Below are positions 10,761 through 22,599 of a DNA stretch of 64,000 bases, piece by piece. The notes below the pieces were generated by a model. It saw nothing but the letters and a program-made list of their open reading frames with translations. It was not told the origin of the DNA and searched no databases. The stretch is from positions 1,257,357-1,321,356 of the forward strand of contig OY365817.1 in the NCBI GenBank assembly GCA_959347315.1. Reading direction: 5' to 3'. The stretch comes from Bimastos eiseni (lineage: Eukaryota > Annelida > Clitellata > Crassiclitellata > Lumbricidae). How positions within the stretch are numbered: the stretch's first letter is position 1; every line of letters starts with the position of its first letter. A program made the translations under genes and the position numbers.

Positions 10761-12335
10761 TCTTGAGTGGAGAATACCATCAATTGGCATACACAATGTA
10801 CCATGGAACACAGAATCCAATGATTTTTAAAAGCGTTTCGGGCGGCTTGAACTTTCCACAGTACGATTGCTACTGCGTAGGAACTTGAGAAAGTCATTCA
10901 ATCACAATTGCTCAGTGCTGTTTATTGCTGTTTGGTCGTTAGATACTCACATTCAATAAATGTATAATAATAATAAATAGAGAATCTCAAGAATCAAATA
11001 CTACAATAACTACAATAGTAAAATACAAATAAGATACAGCTACAAATGTCTCCTTTTGTAGGCTCTGATACTGAATGCCGCTGGCCATTTTAATCTTTCC
11101 ATTGGTATTTTAAAACCAGAAAATAACTCCAAACCACAGTTTTCCAAACATTTAGAGAAATTTTCAAAAACTCAGTGACGACGTTTTAAAATAGGTCAAA
11201 TATCGCAAAACGCTTTCAAACATTGCACAGCAAAAAGCAGGATTAACTCAAATAAGAAACTCAGTCAATAATAATCTCAGGTAAAGTCAATCCCAGCACA
11301 TTTCTGAATAAACTTTACACTGATTAACAATTAAAATAACCTCAGAAAACATGGAACAGCACATCCTATGAATTGGATTCAACCAAGACCCCATAGAAGC
11401 CCCCTGTAACCAATGAGGCAGGGGTACTGGGAAACTGATCTCCCACAGCTGCCAGAAGTTTTTCTCAACATTTTAGACACAGAACTGTGAGAGGTTGTTG
11501 CTTTTCGATAATATAACAATTCTGAGTATTTTGTTTATAAGTCGGCCAGGGTGGGGTCTCTTCTCCCATTTGAAGAGGGGGTTAGACACCACTGCCTGTA
11601 AATCTACCCCGTTTGGGTGTATACACAAGTTAACAAGGGAAGGACCAATCTAATCTGAAAACAGAACTCCTAACATTACAACCCTAGTGCTCTAACTAAT
11701 TGATTTCATTTAGCACCAAAATTCATGCACTTATCACTAATTGCTTTTTATTTCAATTCAGATGCTGTTTGCTGCTCTTTGTTTAAAATAAAACAATTAG
11801 ACATGACAAAGAAATTCATGTAAGCATCGAGAATCTGAACAAACTTGACTGTGTTGCTCAACAATGGGTAATCCAAAAGGAACATAAGATGATTGCTAAT
11901 TTAATAGTAAATTGTGGCATATCAGAGAAATAAACAGCATGACGTGATATATGCTGTTAACTGCCAGAAAACAGAATATACAAAAATACCTGATAAAATA
12001 AAGATAATCAAAACCAAAGGATAAACGACTCTAAACTGTCCATTTAAGATTCACAACCAACAGTTCTTCCATTTACCAAACAAATTAAATTGTTTCACTC
12101 AACCGATCAACCATATTTGCAAAGTGATTTTTGATCGCAGTTTTTGATCCTGATTATTGCTAAACCACAATTAATGAGAACGAGCTAACGAACAACAACC
12201 TTACAACTTACAAGAAATCAATACGGGCACCTTCTGAAAATCCCAAAAGATAATATACACAGTTTCAGCCAACTCAAAAATAACTTTGTAAGTTTAGATT
12301 TAAGCATGGAATGCTTAAAAAAGACCAAACATGGA
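10760..12335. other. Intergenic stretch, nothing recognised
   Basis: Between the two minus-strand genes. AT-rich, with a somewhat GC-richer patch at 11395-11660. No ORF, RNA gene or repeat pair was identified. Confidence 0.4.
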
Positions 12336-12340
12336 AGACA

Positions 12341-12690
12341 TACAATTCAAAGACATACAATTCAAAGACAGACAATTCAATGACAGACAATTCAAAGACA
12401 TACAATTCAAAGACAGACAATTCAAAGACATACAATTCAAAGACATACAATTCAAAGACAGACAATTCAATGACAGACAATTCAAAGACAGACAATTCAA
12501 AGACAGACAATTCAAAGACATACAATTCAAAGACAGACAATTCAAAGACATACAATTCAAAGACAGACAATTCAAAGACATACAATTCAAAGACAGACAA
12601 TTCAAAGACAGACAATTCAAAGACAGACAATTCAAAGACAGACAATTCAAAGACAGACAATTCAAAGACAGACAATTCAAAGACAGACAG
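12341..12690. repeat. 15-bp minisatellite, about 23 copies
   Basis: Unit TTCAAAGACAGACAA with TACAA and AATGACA variants, nearly unbroken for about 350 bp. Because 15 is a multiple of three and the unit lacks stops in several frames, long repetitive ORFs appear on both strands (for example SKTDN or FELSV repeats). They are by-products of the array and not evidence of genes. Confidence 0.9.
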
Positions 12691-13784
12691 CACAAACAAG
12701 ACAACACAGAAAAGACGAATTTCCAGCTCTGGAAAACCCGTTGTCAACGGAACGACTCATAAACTCACAACCAATCAAACACTTGCTTGCAATCGACCAA
12801 TCAGAGAGATCTACACCTGAGAAAAGACGCGACTGAGTCAAACCGAAGCATCTGAGGCTCCAATAGACACAACTCCCACACATACAACCAACAGATGTTA
12901 GTCATATTAAATGATGGATCCAGAAAGATCATGAGGAAGGGCCAAATGGGCATCTGGGGCCAAATGGGCATCTGGGGCCATCATCTACTTCTTGAAGTGG
13001 TCACTTATGGTGTAAATAACAAATTGGGCCATTGTCGGTTAGGTCTCCAGGATCCATCACTGGTCATGTTTATGGGCGGACTGAAAATTTCATTCAACCG
13101 GGCCTCTTATCATGACTTTTAACGAAAAATTCAGACAGGACACGATGCACATCATTATTTTGAATTATTAAAAACACTAATCACATGTGCATGGTTACAT
13201 AGAATTTATGCAAATCAGAGGAGCATCAGTGAGTCAACAGATGAAGAACTTTTAACTATCACCTGATACATTAAATTCACATGGAATGTAATTAAGTTGC
13301 AACATAATTTGCTCGGAATGTAATTCACATGTAACATAATTTGCAATAAATGTAATTCACTTGTAAAAATTTGAAATGAATGCAATTCACTTGTAACATA
13401 ATTCACTAGGAATGTTATTCACTTGTAATGTAACATAAAGACAATTTACTATTACAATAATTAAGAACATCTGTAATACATGCAGCAATGGAGCAATGCC
13501 AGTCTGACAAAACTGTATCGTGACTCAACCATAAGACCTGAAGAACACAGACTGGGTGAAGGGAGGCAAGTACGCCCAAGAGTAGCCAATCTTAAAGGGA
13601 CGCTACATAACAGTTCATTACCAAAGAAATCTCACAAGCTTTACCTTTACGAGTCTTTCTGGATGCCGACATAGAAGTTCAGAGAGAAGTTAGTTTTAGT
13701 CAATCCGATAGAACCACTACTGCGACTTGCATTGACAAAGCAAAACTTATGTTGTAGCAACTTTTACATTGACCACCGCAATCC

Positions 13785-13990
13785 CTGCACCAACCATAGT
13801 AACACCTGCACCAAAAATAGTAACACCTGGACTGACCATAGTAACCTCTGCATTGACCATAGCAACCCAGCACTGCCATAGCAACGCCTGCATCATGGCA
13901 GCAACGACCGCAGCACACTCGCATTCCCACGACAACATCGGTATCTACCCTAACAACATTCGCACTACCATAGCAACCCTTGCTCGCCAT
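13785..13990. repeat. Degenerate approximately 20-bp minisatellite near the METTL24-like 3' end
   Basis: Imperfect repeats of 'CTGCACTGACCATAGTAAC' just downstream of the stop codon of the minus-strand methyltransferase gene (stop at 14006-14008), so probably inside its 3' UTR. Confidence 0.6.
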
Positions 13991-14005
13991 GGCAACATAG
14001 GTGGA

Positions 14006-16096
14006 CTACTTGAGAAATCGGATGTTGATGTAGTATAACTCAAAGCAGCAACTACGCGTCTTTCCGGTCCGAGACGAAGTGTATTGACCAAGAGGATTCA
14101 TGTGGACGTTGTAGCGACGAAAGCCGGCCCTCTCGAGGTCCGACAGGAGCCCGTACATTCGCGCAAAGTCCTCCTTTGTGCTCGGTCGCTGGACCATGGC
14201 TACCTCTGGGGTGTGCATCTCAAACATGAGCTGCTTGACGTTGTGCAGGGAGTCATCTGTGATCATTTCGCGAAGACACTCCCACTCGTAGAACTCAATG
14301 TCAATCTTGAGAATGTCGATGACACTCTGTGCAGAGGAAAATTAATTAATTAATTATAAATTATGATAATTTATACATAGGGGAGCACTCAAACCCCAAT
14401 GTTTACAAGAAGATAGAGAAGAGGAAGAAGTAGAAGAAGAGGAGGAAGAGATATTAGGAGGAAGAGAATGAAGAAGACCCTTAAGTTAGCTTCAGATGCA
14501 GCCATGGGAATGGAGTGTTTGTGACTTCATTTTCTTAGCCTTGGCATATGATGGCCAGTCCTCCCCCTCACCACTAGATCTTCCACTGATAGTGCATTCA
14601 CCATAACTGAGTTGAGTGTAGATGGAGCAGAAATCTCAAAACAAATTGAAACATTCAACTCCACAGTCCAGCATAACAGGCAATGATTGATTAATTAGAT
14701 CTTTGTGTACCGCTTAATACCTTAATGATGAGTTGCAGTGGTCTTAAATCACAATAAAAGCGCCAAAAATAACTAAATTAATGGCACAAAGAAATGGACA
14801 CCAAATCACTACTAATGACCAAATAGTCTCTTCAAATCAAATCAAATCAAAGTATTCATTTGGTAATAAAAAAACCCACCGACAACGCAAAGTTTGACAT
14901 GAAATCGCAGTAGCTCACACGAGAGACCCAACTAGGGACTAATAGTCATGTGAGTTAGGGCCATCTAGTGTCTAGGAAGGAACAAAGAGTCTAGATGCAT
15001 GTAAATAAAAACATCAGATGGTTTAAGATTATTTAAATCTTATCGTAGATGTTTCGAATTGTGTTCTAACACCGACCTTCTCGTGTCCAAGCTTTTTAAG
15101 AATATGTCGGAAGGTATTGAGCTTCCAGCCGGTCGAGGAGACGGTGTTCTTAGCGCCAAGTCCCAGCTGATAAAACTGAACAGTGGCTGATCGAACATGA
15201 TCACCAACGCTCATGCTACAACACAGATGAATATTATTTCATTTATATATTGCACTCAAGGCCAGTAACGTCTGACATGAGAGAAGTGTATATTAATAAC
15301 TTGTACCATTGTTACTTGGAGTATACACAGCTGACTCAAACCTGCAATCATTAGATTATAGACCCAGTATATCAATCAAACAATCACACATCAATCAATT
15401 ATTATCTGTGTTGTAAAGTAATCTCATGAACCTCTTTTAAAAAGATAAATGATAGTCGAACATTGTATATCAATGTGGACCCTGTTCCAGGTGTTTGAGG
15501 AATGAACCTGTCTTACCTTGGGTCGAACGCCTTGACAATGCAGTCGAAGGAATTGGCCATGGCATCATCAAACGTAAAATCGTAATTGATTCTAAACAGA
15601 AACAATAAAACAACTCAATGCATGGATATCCAGTTGCTTCTGACCAATTTACATAGATGCATGTTGACAAGTGTTTAGTTTTACAGTGTTTACACTGCAT
15701 AGAAATATCTATCATGCACTTAAGAAGGAGTATATAAAAATCTGTAGACCCTTGTCTGTTATTTTAACTCCTTAACCATTCTTTGCCTCTCTGCAGCAAT
15801 CATTTCATTGTGTCAGGTTGGAAGCGTCTCTGAGGATTGTCTCTCTCTCTCTTAAAGTGGTGCAATATAAATTAGCAATTTAAATACCATTAAAAATATG
15901 CAACCACGTATACGAAATGGCCCAGACGACAAACCACATGGTAGACAAAAGAAGCAAGTGTTCGACCGAAAAGCATTTACCCGAAAGAATAGACGATGCA
16001 TCGAGGTTGGAGTACGTAGGGAGGCACGGTGCAGACATCCCAGCCACCATCAGACAAGCTCCCCATTCGACGAATTACGACACAGTCCACGTGAAT
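14006..16096 (-). CDS. Catalytic-domain exons of the METTL24-like gene
   Basis: Four exons (16096-15981, 15591-15517, 15215-15077, 14326-14006) encode the whole recognisable methyltransferase core. The SAM-site-like segment YSFGINYDF is split between the first two exons with a phase 2 intron. The LKIDIE strand, which carries an acidic residue conserved in FkbM-like folds, opens the last exon. Their short spacing contrasts with the dispersed, less conserved 5' exons. Confidence 0.82.
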
Positions 16097-19000
16097 CTCT
16101 GAGATCAATCTGACAGCAGAAAGCAAACAAATTATTGAATTACAGAGGAGTGATTGAATTACAGAATTATAGAGGAGTGATTGAATAACAGAGGAGTGAT
16201 TGAATTACAGAGCAGCGATTGAATTACAGAATTACAGGGGAGAGATTGAATTACAGAATTACAGAGGAGTGATTGAATTACAGAATTATAGAGTGATTGA
16301 ATAACAGAGGAGTGATTGAATTACAGAACTACAGGGGAGAGATTGAATTACAGAATTACAGGGGAGAGATTGAATTACAGAATTACAGAGGAGTGATTGA
16401 ATTACAGAATTATAGAGTGATTGAATTACAGAGGAGTGATTGAATTACAGAGGAGTGATTGAATTACAGAGGAGTGATTGAATTACAGAGGAGTGATTGA
16501 ATTACAGAGGAGTGATTGAATTACAGAGGAGTGATTGAATTACAGAATTACAGGGGAGAGATTGAATTACAGAATTACAGGGGAGAGATTGAATTACAGA
16601 ATTACAGAGGAGTGATCGAATTACAGAATTACAGAGCAGCGATTGAATTACAGAGGAGTGTGCCTGAGAAAATTCCTCACTTGAGCAATTCAAAACTTGA
16701 GTTATTGACTATTTGAGTAATTCAAAACACAAGCAATTGATTACCTCAGTAATTAAGCACTAAAGTAATTGATTACTTGATTAATCTAACAGTCATAAAA
16801 TGTAATTCAGTGATTCACAGGCTTTCCAATCCAAATCAGTGCTAATAAGCTAAATGGACTTCAGGAATTTCCCAAAAAGAGGAAGTGAAAAATATATTAC
16901 TTATGAAACACCTGCTCAACACAGGAAACAAAACACATGAGCAAAGTAAATCTGTTTCAAAAGGATCATTTGATGCTGGATAAAGCCAGATTTTCTTAAG
17001 CTTATTAAAATATATAAAATAAAACTATAATGAAACAAAATCAGTAAAAATACACTTGGTAATTCAGTACTTACATAATTCAGCCTAATTAAGTTTATGT
17101 CTAGAGTCAAAAATAAAAACATATATCGAATAAATTCCCCTTCTCTTTGCACTCCATGTGACATCAAACCTGAATATTCAGTAACTAAATCACCTAACCT
17201 GAATATTCAGTAACTAAATCACCTCACCTGAATATTCAGTAACTAAATCACCTCACCTGAATATTCAGTAACTAAATCACCTCACCTGAATATTCAGTAA
17301 CTAAATCACCTCACCTGAATATTCAGTAACTAAATCACCTCACCTGAATATTCAGTAACTAAATCACCTCAACTGAATATTCAGTAACTAAATCACCTCA
17401 CCTGAATATTCAGTAACTAAATCACCTCATCTGAATATTCAGTAAGCAAATCACCTGAACAACTGATGTTAGCTTCTAAAGTGTGTTGTGAACATTTTTT
17501 AATGACTTCCCTAAGGAAACAATCAATAATTAATCAATAAACTTTTAATTAATTCAGAAAATGAGGTCTTTGTGCAGCTACTGCAACGGTGTCTTTTATC
17601 AGAATCGAGAGCTGTGAACTCACAAATACGCACTGGAAGAACCTCTCTTCCGCCTGACTGTCAAGCATCTCATCGATGTTCTGCGGTTGACCTTGCATCC
17701 CAGCCGCTGAGGCATCTTCTGGCGCCACAAATGGACGACCCATCTTGTAACCCTCAAGGAAGACAATGCCTAACAGAAGAAAGTTCACAACAAGAAATAA
17801 AATCAGTGGCACCACAAACTTCTTCTAAAATTCTTGGGACACAGAGTGTCAATTTCCTGCCAAATATTATGAGTGAGTAGTAACGAGGCCGAGTATCAAA
17901 TAGCCTGATTAGCTTGTACACGGAGAGGCATTATGGATACCTGCAAACACAATGCAATATAATGTAATATGGTAGTGTAGAGTGTTCTGATCAGTATGCT
18001 TATTGAGCTGTGCTAACTTCTTCTCCTAGTTACCTGCCGATAGGCAGGTCCTCACGTCCAAAGTCACCTTCTTGCCGCCCTCTCTTTCAGCCCGCTGCAA
18101 CCTTTCATCATCATCCAATCCAACAGCATCTTCAAGGCCTTCCTCCTCCCCTGCCACTATATAAATACTCAATCACAATTTAAAACCACAATACACAATT
18201 TATGTATTACTGGATGAGACATGGTGTCCACACAATTGTCTGTTTACCTGGGTATCGGCTGTCAACAGATGTGTTGTTGAGTCCCTCCCACTGGTCCGGG
18301 TCGACCGGACGGAGGGGCCGAGACACGAGTTTCTGGCGCACATCAACGATGCTACCACGACGAAGCTCTTGCATCATCTGACTCATCTCCTGCTGAAACC
18401 TAAACACACCACAATGCATCAATGCTACGTATGGTAAATGCAAAGATGTAACAGTAATTTAAATCTGCATATGCATAGTGCCACGTCAAAAAACGATTAG
18501 ATCTTAAACTATAATCATTATTGTTATTACTGCGACGTGGTGGCATAGCGGTACGTTCTGTGCCTTGCAACGGAAGGGTCAAAGGTTTGAACCCACCTCC
18601 AAGTCACTGTGTAGAGACCTTGGACAAGCTGTTCACCCATCATAATAATTTTTGTCTGTGAGGAAGGCATTGGGAAACCACTTCACTCATCTCATCCCTG
18701 GGTGACGTAAAGACAATGGACCTGTTTTTGAGCAGAGAACTCATCATCATCATTACTGTTATTATTGTTTTTGCTGCTCTAGTTCATCATTTGTTATGTT
18801 TATGGCATAACCGGAAATTGCCTCGGACATTCGCCTCGGCCGAATATTGGACTATTTGGAAGTATTCGCCTCGGCAAATATTACACCCGCAAATAGCTAA
18901 AAATAACTTTTTTCGAAAAATAATTTTTTAATGGACTTACTTCTAAGTTATTGATTAATTAAACAAGAACTTAACGTTCAATTGAAATTGTTTAGAATAA

Positions 19001-21409
19001 TGATGTTAATTTATACATTTAATTTCTTTTGGTTGCCTTCCCCAGGTGGCAACCAAATCAGTCATTTTCACCCACTCTCTGGTAAACAGTAGAGAGAAAA
19101 GACGTCGTTGACAACTTTATATTTCAAATTTTATAACAAGACTTTACAGTCTTTTTACAAATAAAGTTATTAAATATTAATTATATTGTCATAGCCTAGA
19201 GTGCGACAATATGCTATATGAAGGATATTGCTATAAACTCTGTGTTGACTATAGATAGTTCTCCGTAGCTGTACACATGGCAGGTTAACTACGCCGTGCT
19301 GACGAATGGAACTCGCTGGGAGTGCCAGCGCTGCATGGAAACACAAAATACACATTTGCGAACCAAATGAAAGATAAAAGATCAATTATTTCTGCATATT
19401 TCAATATGTTTTGAATGAACATCATGTGTGGAACATGCGTATCACCGCTATTGCGTACCAAATTTTCAAGGCCAGCTCCACCACTACTCGCTGACCAGAT
19501 TTTCCGCTACTATTTGGTTCGTACTCGGATCCGGCAAATAGTTCATCCAAATACTCAGATTCGGTACTCTGTGGAAATTGTCTGCTCGGTTATGCCCTAA
19601 TTATGTTGTTCATTATTGTTGCTGTTATTATTATATTAACATTTGTTAAGTGCCTCTGGTAGCTGACTACTCAGAGGCGAGTCTCAGCGTCACAGGTCCA
19701 TGAAAAGGAAGGAATTTAAGCAACAAAGAAATGTAGGTGAGATCCAATTCCTAAATGCCAGGGAAAGGTTATTCGACAGTGAAAAGTCAGTCAGGTGTTG
19801 GAATAAAGAATGGAGGTCTAATTGGCCTTTTGAGACTAGCATAAGAGACACTCATCTTCTCTAAGTCATTGATTAGTAATCATATATTGACACTGCAGCA
19901 AAAATGCAAATCACCTGATTTTTTCCTCAAGTAATCTTCGCTTTCCATCCTCCAGCCACTTTCTCTCCTCTTCAAACCGAGCCTCCTGTCTCTGTTTCCA
20001 AGTCATAAGCTCTTCCTTATCTTCACGTGAAGTCACGTTCATAATGTCAATGGATTTTGCCTCAGACATCTCTGACTGGAAACCAATTTTGTCAGATCTG
20101 TCTTCACGATGAAAGGAATCACCATCCTTAGTCCGTTGCTTCCGCTTGGAACTTTTCTCTTTCATAGAGCTATTGCGGTCAGACGACAATCTCCAGACGA
20201 CTTTATCGTCTTTCTTATTCTGTGCCGCAAATATGCTTTCTGTGGTATAACCCATCCCCTTATTCTTTCTATTTCGTATCGGCGACAGTACCTTTTGAGC
20301 AAGAAACTCTTTTCTTGAAGTGTGATAATCATCTTCGAATCCAACGGTTGATTGTTCGTGAATAAATGCAGAACCTACTTCAGCAATTTGTAGACTAGTA
20401 TTTTCCTTAACTGGAGAAAATACTGGATGGTCATCAGCAGAAGCTATCAGTGAATCGTGAATTGATTGTTCGTGATGATCGTTGATCTTGTGATGAACAG
20501 GAATGTCATTTGCTTGAACAATGGCTTCATCAATTCCATTATATTTATTAAGCTGGAATAACAACCAAGTTCATTCTAAATGGTAACTGGTGCTTTTGCA
20601 ATAACTTCAGTTTTAGTTAGCAGACTTTATTCCAACTTGCTGATCCAATTACACCTTTATTTTAATTTGCTTATCAAATCATAACTTCATTTCAACTTCT
20701 TTATCAAAGTATTCATTGACTTTAACTTACTTACTCATCAAATTATATCCTTATTTCAATTTGCTTATCAAAGTAGTCCTTTCTCTAAACTTATCTATCA
20801 AATTATTCCTTTATTTCAACTTGCTTATAAATCCAAGTACCGCTTTAATTTCAACTTACTTATTCAATAATTCTTTTACTTCTTATCCAATAATTACTTT
20901 ATTTCAACTTGTTTGTCTAATTACTCCATTATTTCAACCTGCTTATTAAATTATCCCTTTATTCAAACCTGCTTATCCAATTACTCATCAAACTCATTAA
21001 GTTTATAATCCAAATATTGCACAGTATTTGCCGATTCACGATTGTAACCACAATGCCTGTTTTTTGCAATAAACAAATTCAAATATTCCAAAAAAGACAG
21101 TTAACAGAATATACAAACCTTGGGCTACCAATGCCATACCTAGAAGCGACCATAGTTCAACTTATCAAAAACTAACACATCAACTTGATGTCAAATGCAT
21201 TACAAATCTGTACAATTGTAATTTAGCATTGGGGAAAAAGCACCACCACACATTAAACATAATGGCACGTATATCAAGAGTATATAGACAAGTTCAAACT
21301 GCAGCTTCACCTTTGAATCGGATGTTGAGTTCAAAATGTACGTAAAATAGATGACAATGCATGTCACGGCACCAATCAGCAGCAGAAATGCTCGTCCTCT
21401 GAGGCCCAT
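14006..21409 (-). CDS. METTL24: METTL24-like type II membrane methyltransferase (nine exons)
   Basis: Minus-strand exons: 21409-21311, 20552-19915, 18399-18248, 18150-18034, 17769-17630, 16096-15981, 15591-15517, 15215-15077, 14326-14006. Phases agree throughout and the sum is 1797 nt, 598 residues plus TAG. Residues 7-26 are a membrane anchor behind a short basic N-terminus, giving type II topology. Residues 34-296 are hydrophilic, with a basic stretch and a Glu/Arg/Lys-rich, coiled-coil-like end (FEEERKWLEDGKRRLLEEKI). The C-terminal region from about residue 383 carries family motifs: GGWDVC, CIVYSFGINYDFTFDDAM, YQLGLGAK, GWKLNTF, LKIDIEFYEWECL and CFELYYIN. I assign it to the Methyltransf_22/METTL24 group of SAM-dependent methyltransferase-like proteins; substrate unknown. 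Human METTL24 is about 366 residues, so the N-terminal region is unusually long. The donor after 15077 (GTCGGT) is weak, but phase supports it. Confidence 0.85.
14480..14660 (+). repeat. Dispersed repeat family B, copy 2
   Basis: Shares 'GACTTCATTTTCTTAGCCTT', 'CCAGTCCTCCCCCTC' and 'GGAGCAGAAATCTC' with copies near 4.4, 34.6 and 40.9 kb. Lies in the last intron of the METTL24-like gene. Confidence 0.6.
16128..16658. repeat. Variable-unit minisatellite (19-27 bp units)
   Basis: About 25 units of 'TTACAGAGGAGTGATTGAA' (19 bp), mixed with longer forms that add 'AATTACAGGGGAGAG' or 'AATTATAGAGTG'. It begins 32 bp upstream of the acceptor of METTL24-like exon 16096-15981, so it may crowd the branch-point region. 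Confidence 0.88.
17166..17455. repeat. 29-bp minisatellite with palindromic core
   Basis: Ten near-identical 29-bp units, each containing the 12-bp palindrome CTGAATATTCAG followed by TAACTAAATCACCTCAC. Same METTL24-like intron as the 16.1-16.7 kb array. Confidence 0.92.
18532..18770 (+). mobile_element. tRNA-derived SINE, copy 1
   Basis: A polymerase III A-box-like TGGCATAGCGG is followed 41 bp later by a B-box-like GGTTTGAACCC. Next comes a body with 'TCACTGTGTAGAGACCTTGG' and a tail 'GCAGAGAACTCATCATCATC' ending in ATT repeats. The same body and tail appear at 60832-61018. Confidence 0.8.
18801..19599. mobile_element. Non-autonomous hAT-like element, family GGGCATAAC, copy 1
   Basis: Inverted ends 'TATGGCATAACCGG' and '...CGGTTATGCCCTA' are flanked by 8-bp direct repeats GTTATGTT (18793-18800) and ATTATGTT (19600-19607; one mismatch). 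It is about 799 bp without a transposase frame. A second copy is at 31912-32601. Located in a METTL24-like intron. Confidence 0.85.
20610..20990. repeat. Degenerate tandem repeat in METTL24-like intron 1
   Basis: About ten diverged units of 'TTTATTTCAACTTGCTTATC' plus 'AAATTATTCC', of variable length. Old repeat with no coding content. Confidence 0.65.
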
Positions 21410-22142
21410 CACAAAAGTCTACAGATGAACACACGGTTTACAAAAATCATTTTAGAACACAAGAACCTGAAAAAGAAACGGAAGACTCCATGGACAATGT
21501 AAACAAAAATCATAGAATGGGAAAATTAACAGAATTAATTAGTGAACTTAAGCAAAGCAAAATTTATGGCACGTTTCAGTCTCCTTGGTCCCGGGTCGAG
21601 GCAAAAGAATTCTAGCCTCGATTTTATACGGTACGATCGCCTCATTTGATCGAAATATGTCAGAATTTAAACAGTTGCAGCTTTTTAAGTTCGCAGTGTG
21701 ACTACATTGGCATTGCCACCTGTTCTGGGTCAGTAGGTTATCTTCCAAATTGACTGTGTGCGTATTTCTGCTGCATGCAACCAACGCTGGTTTTGTATAT
21801 ATTTAAAACATCGATATTCAGAAGCTAGCCTAAGCAACATGATCGACAAACATAATAAATAAATTATAGCATGAAATAGATTCTAAATCTATCAAGGGCC
21901 AATTCTTGGGCCAATATAAATCTATTATGCATCCTCCTTTGCTCGCATCCGGTAGTTATATTCATTTGCGTTGGTTGTATCCACAGATCTTAATATACAC
22001 AGAGCATGGTCGCCATCTTGATGCTATGTGTACGCATCAACGTATAGGCTACAGTAATTTTAGTCAGTAATAACAATTCTATCCAGTCAACTCCATCTCC
22101 CTCGTGCATCCTCAAAATCCCTTCAATAATAGGCTCAATCTC

Positions 22143-22565
22143 CTAATTATTGTACAAATTCTCGTTCTTCAATTTGTAGAGTTCTTCCACATACTCCTTC
22201 CATCGACTTTTAGCTTCATTTTGATTAATTAAATTCAATTTACCATACCCTGTTTGTATTTTATTTCTATTACTCTCTTTGCCAATGTCTCCAGATAACT
22301 GTTTCACCTTTTGATATACCTTATCACATCTTCTCTTTCGTTGTAAGTCTTGTACCAGTAACTCTATAGATACATTTCGCAGCAGTACTATTTTGTCCTG
22401 CTTCTTATGTTGCACGGTGTACCTGGACTAATAATATGGTTCCATATTAGTCTTCAGTGTTTTTTTTGCTTCCATTACCTCCGCTTTTCCATTTCTTCAA
22501 TGTTTTCTCTTGAAATCCAGGGTTTCCTAGAGGTATCATTTTCCTATGCGTCTAGGATGTTATTG
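22143..22565 (-). mobile_element. LINE fragment, endonuclease-to-RT linker
   Basis: The minus strand reads (with one frame change) NPGFQ/ISRENIEEMEKRR, then QKVKQLSGDIGKESN and an end motif SRWKEYVEELYK. This is the segment between endonuclease and RT domains in Jockey/RTE/L1-like proteins (KPWIS..I...M..RR and RWKEY.EELY). It lies next to the hAT-like element that begins at 22600. Confidence 0.65.
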
Positions 22566-22599
22566 TTCGTCTACAAATTGCATAAATTAAAACAATCTG

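Noticed and set aside
12274..12820. Four overlapping ORFs of 130-169 codons on both strands
   Set aside because: They are produced by the 15-bp repeat; the peptides are monotonous and have no start or splice context.
17166..17455. Regular 29-bp repeats resembling a CRISPR array
   Set aside because: Head-to-tail units with no unique spacers and no cas genes, in a eukaryotic intron; the same applies to the 40-bp array at 46.4 kb.
18532..18610. A functional tRNA gene
   Set aside because: A- and B-box-like motifs are present, but no proper cloverleaf can be drawn; the repeated body downstream marks a SINE.
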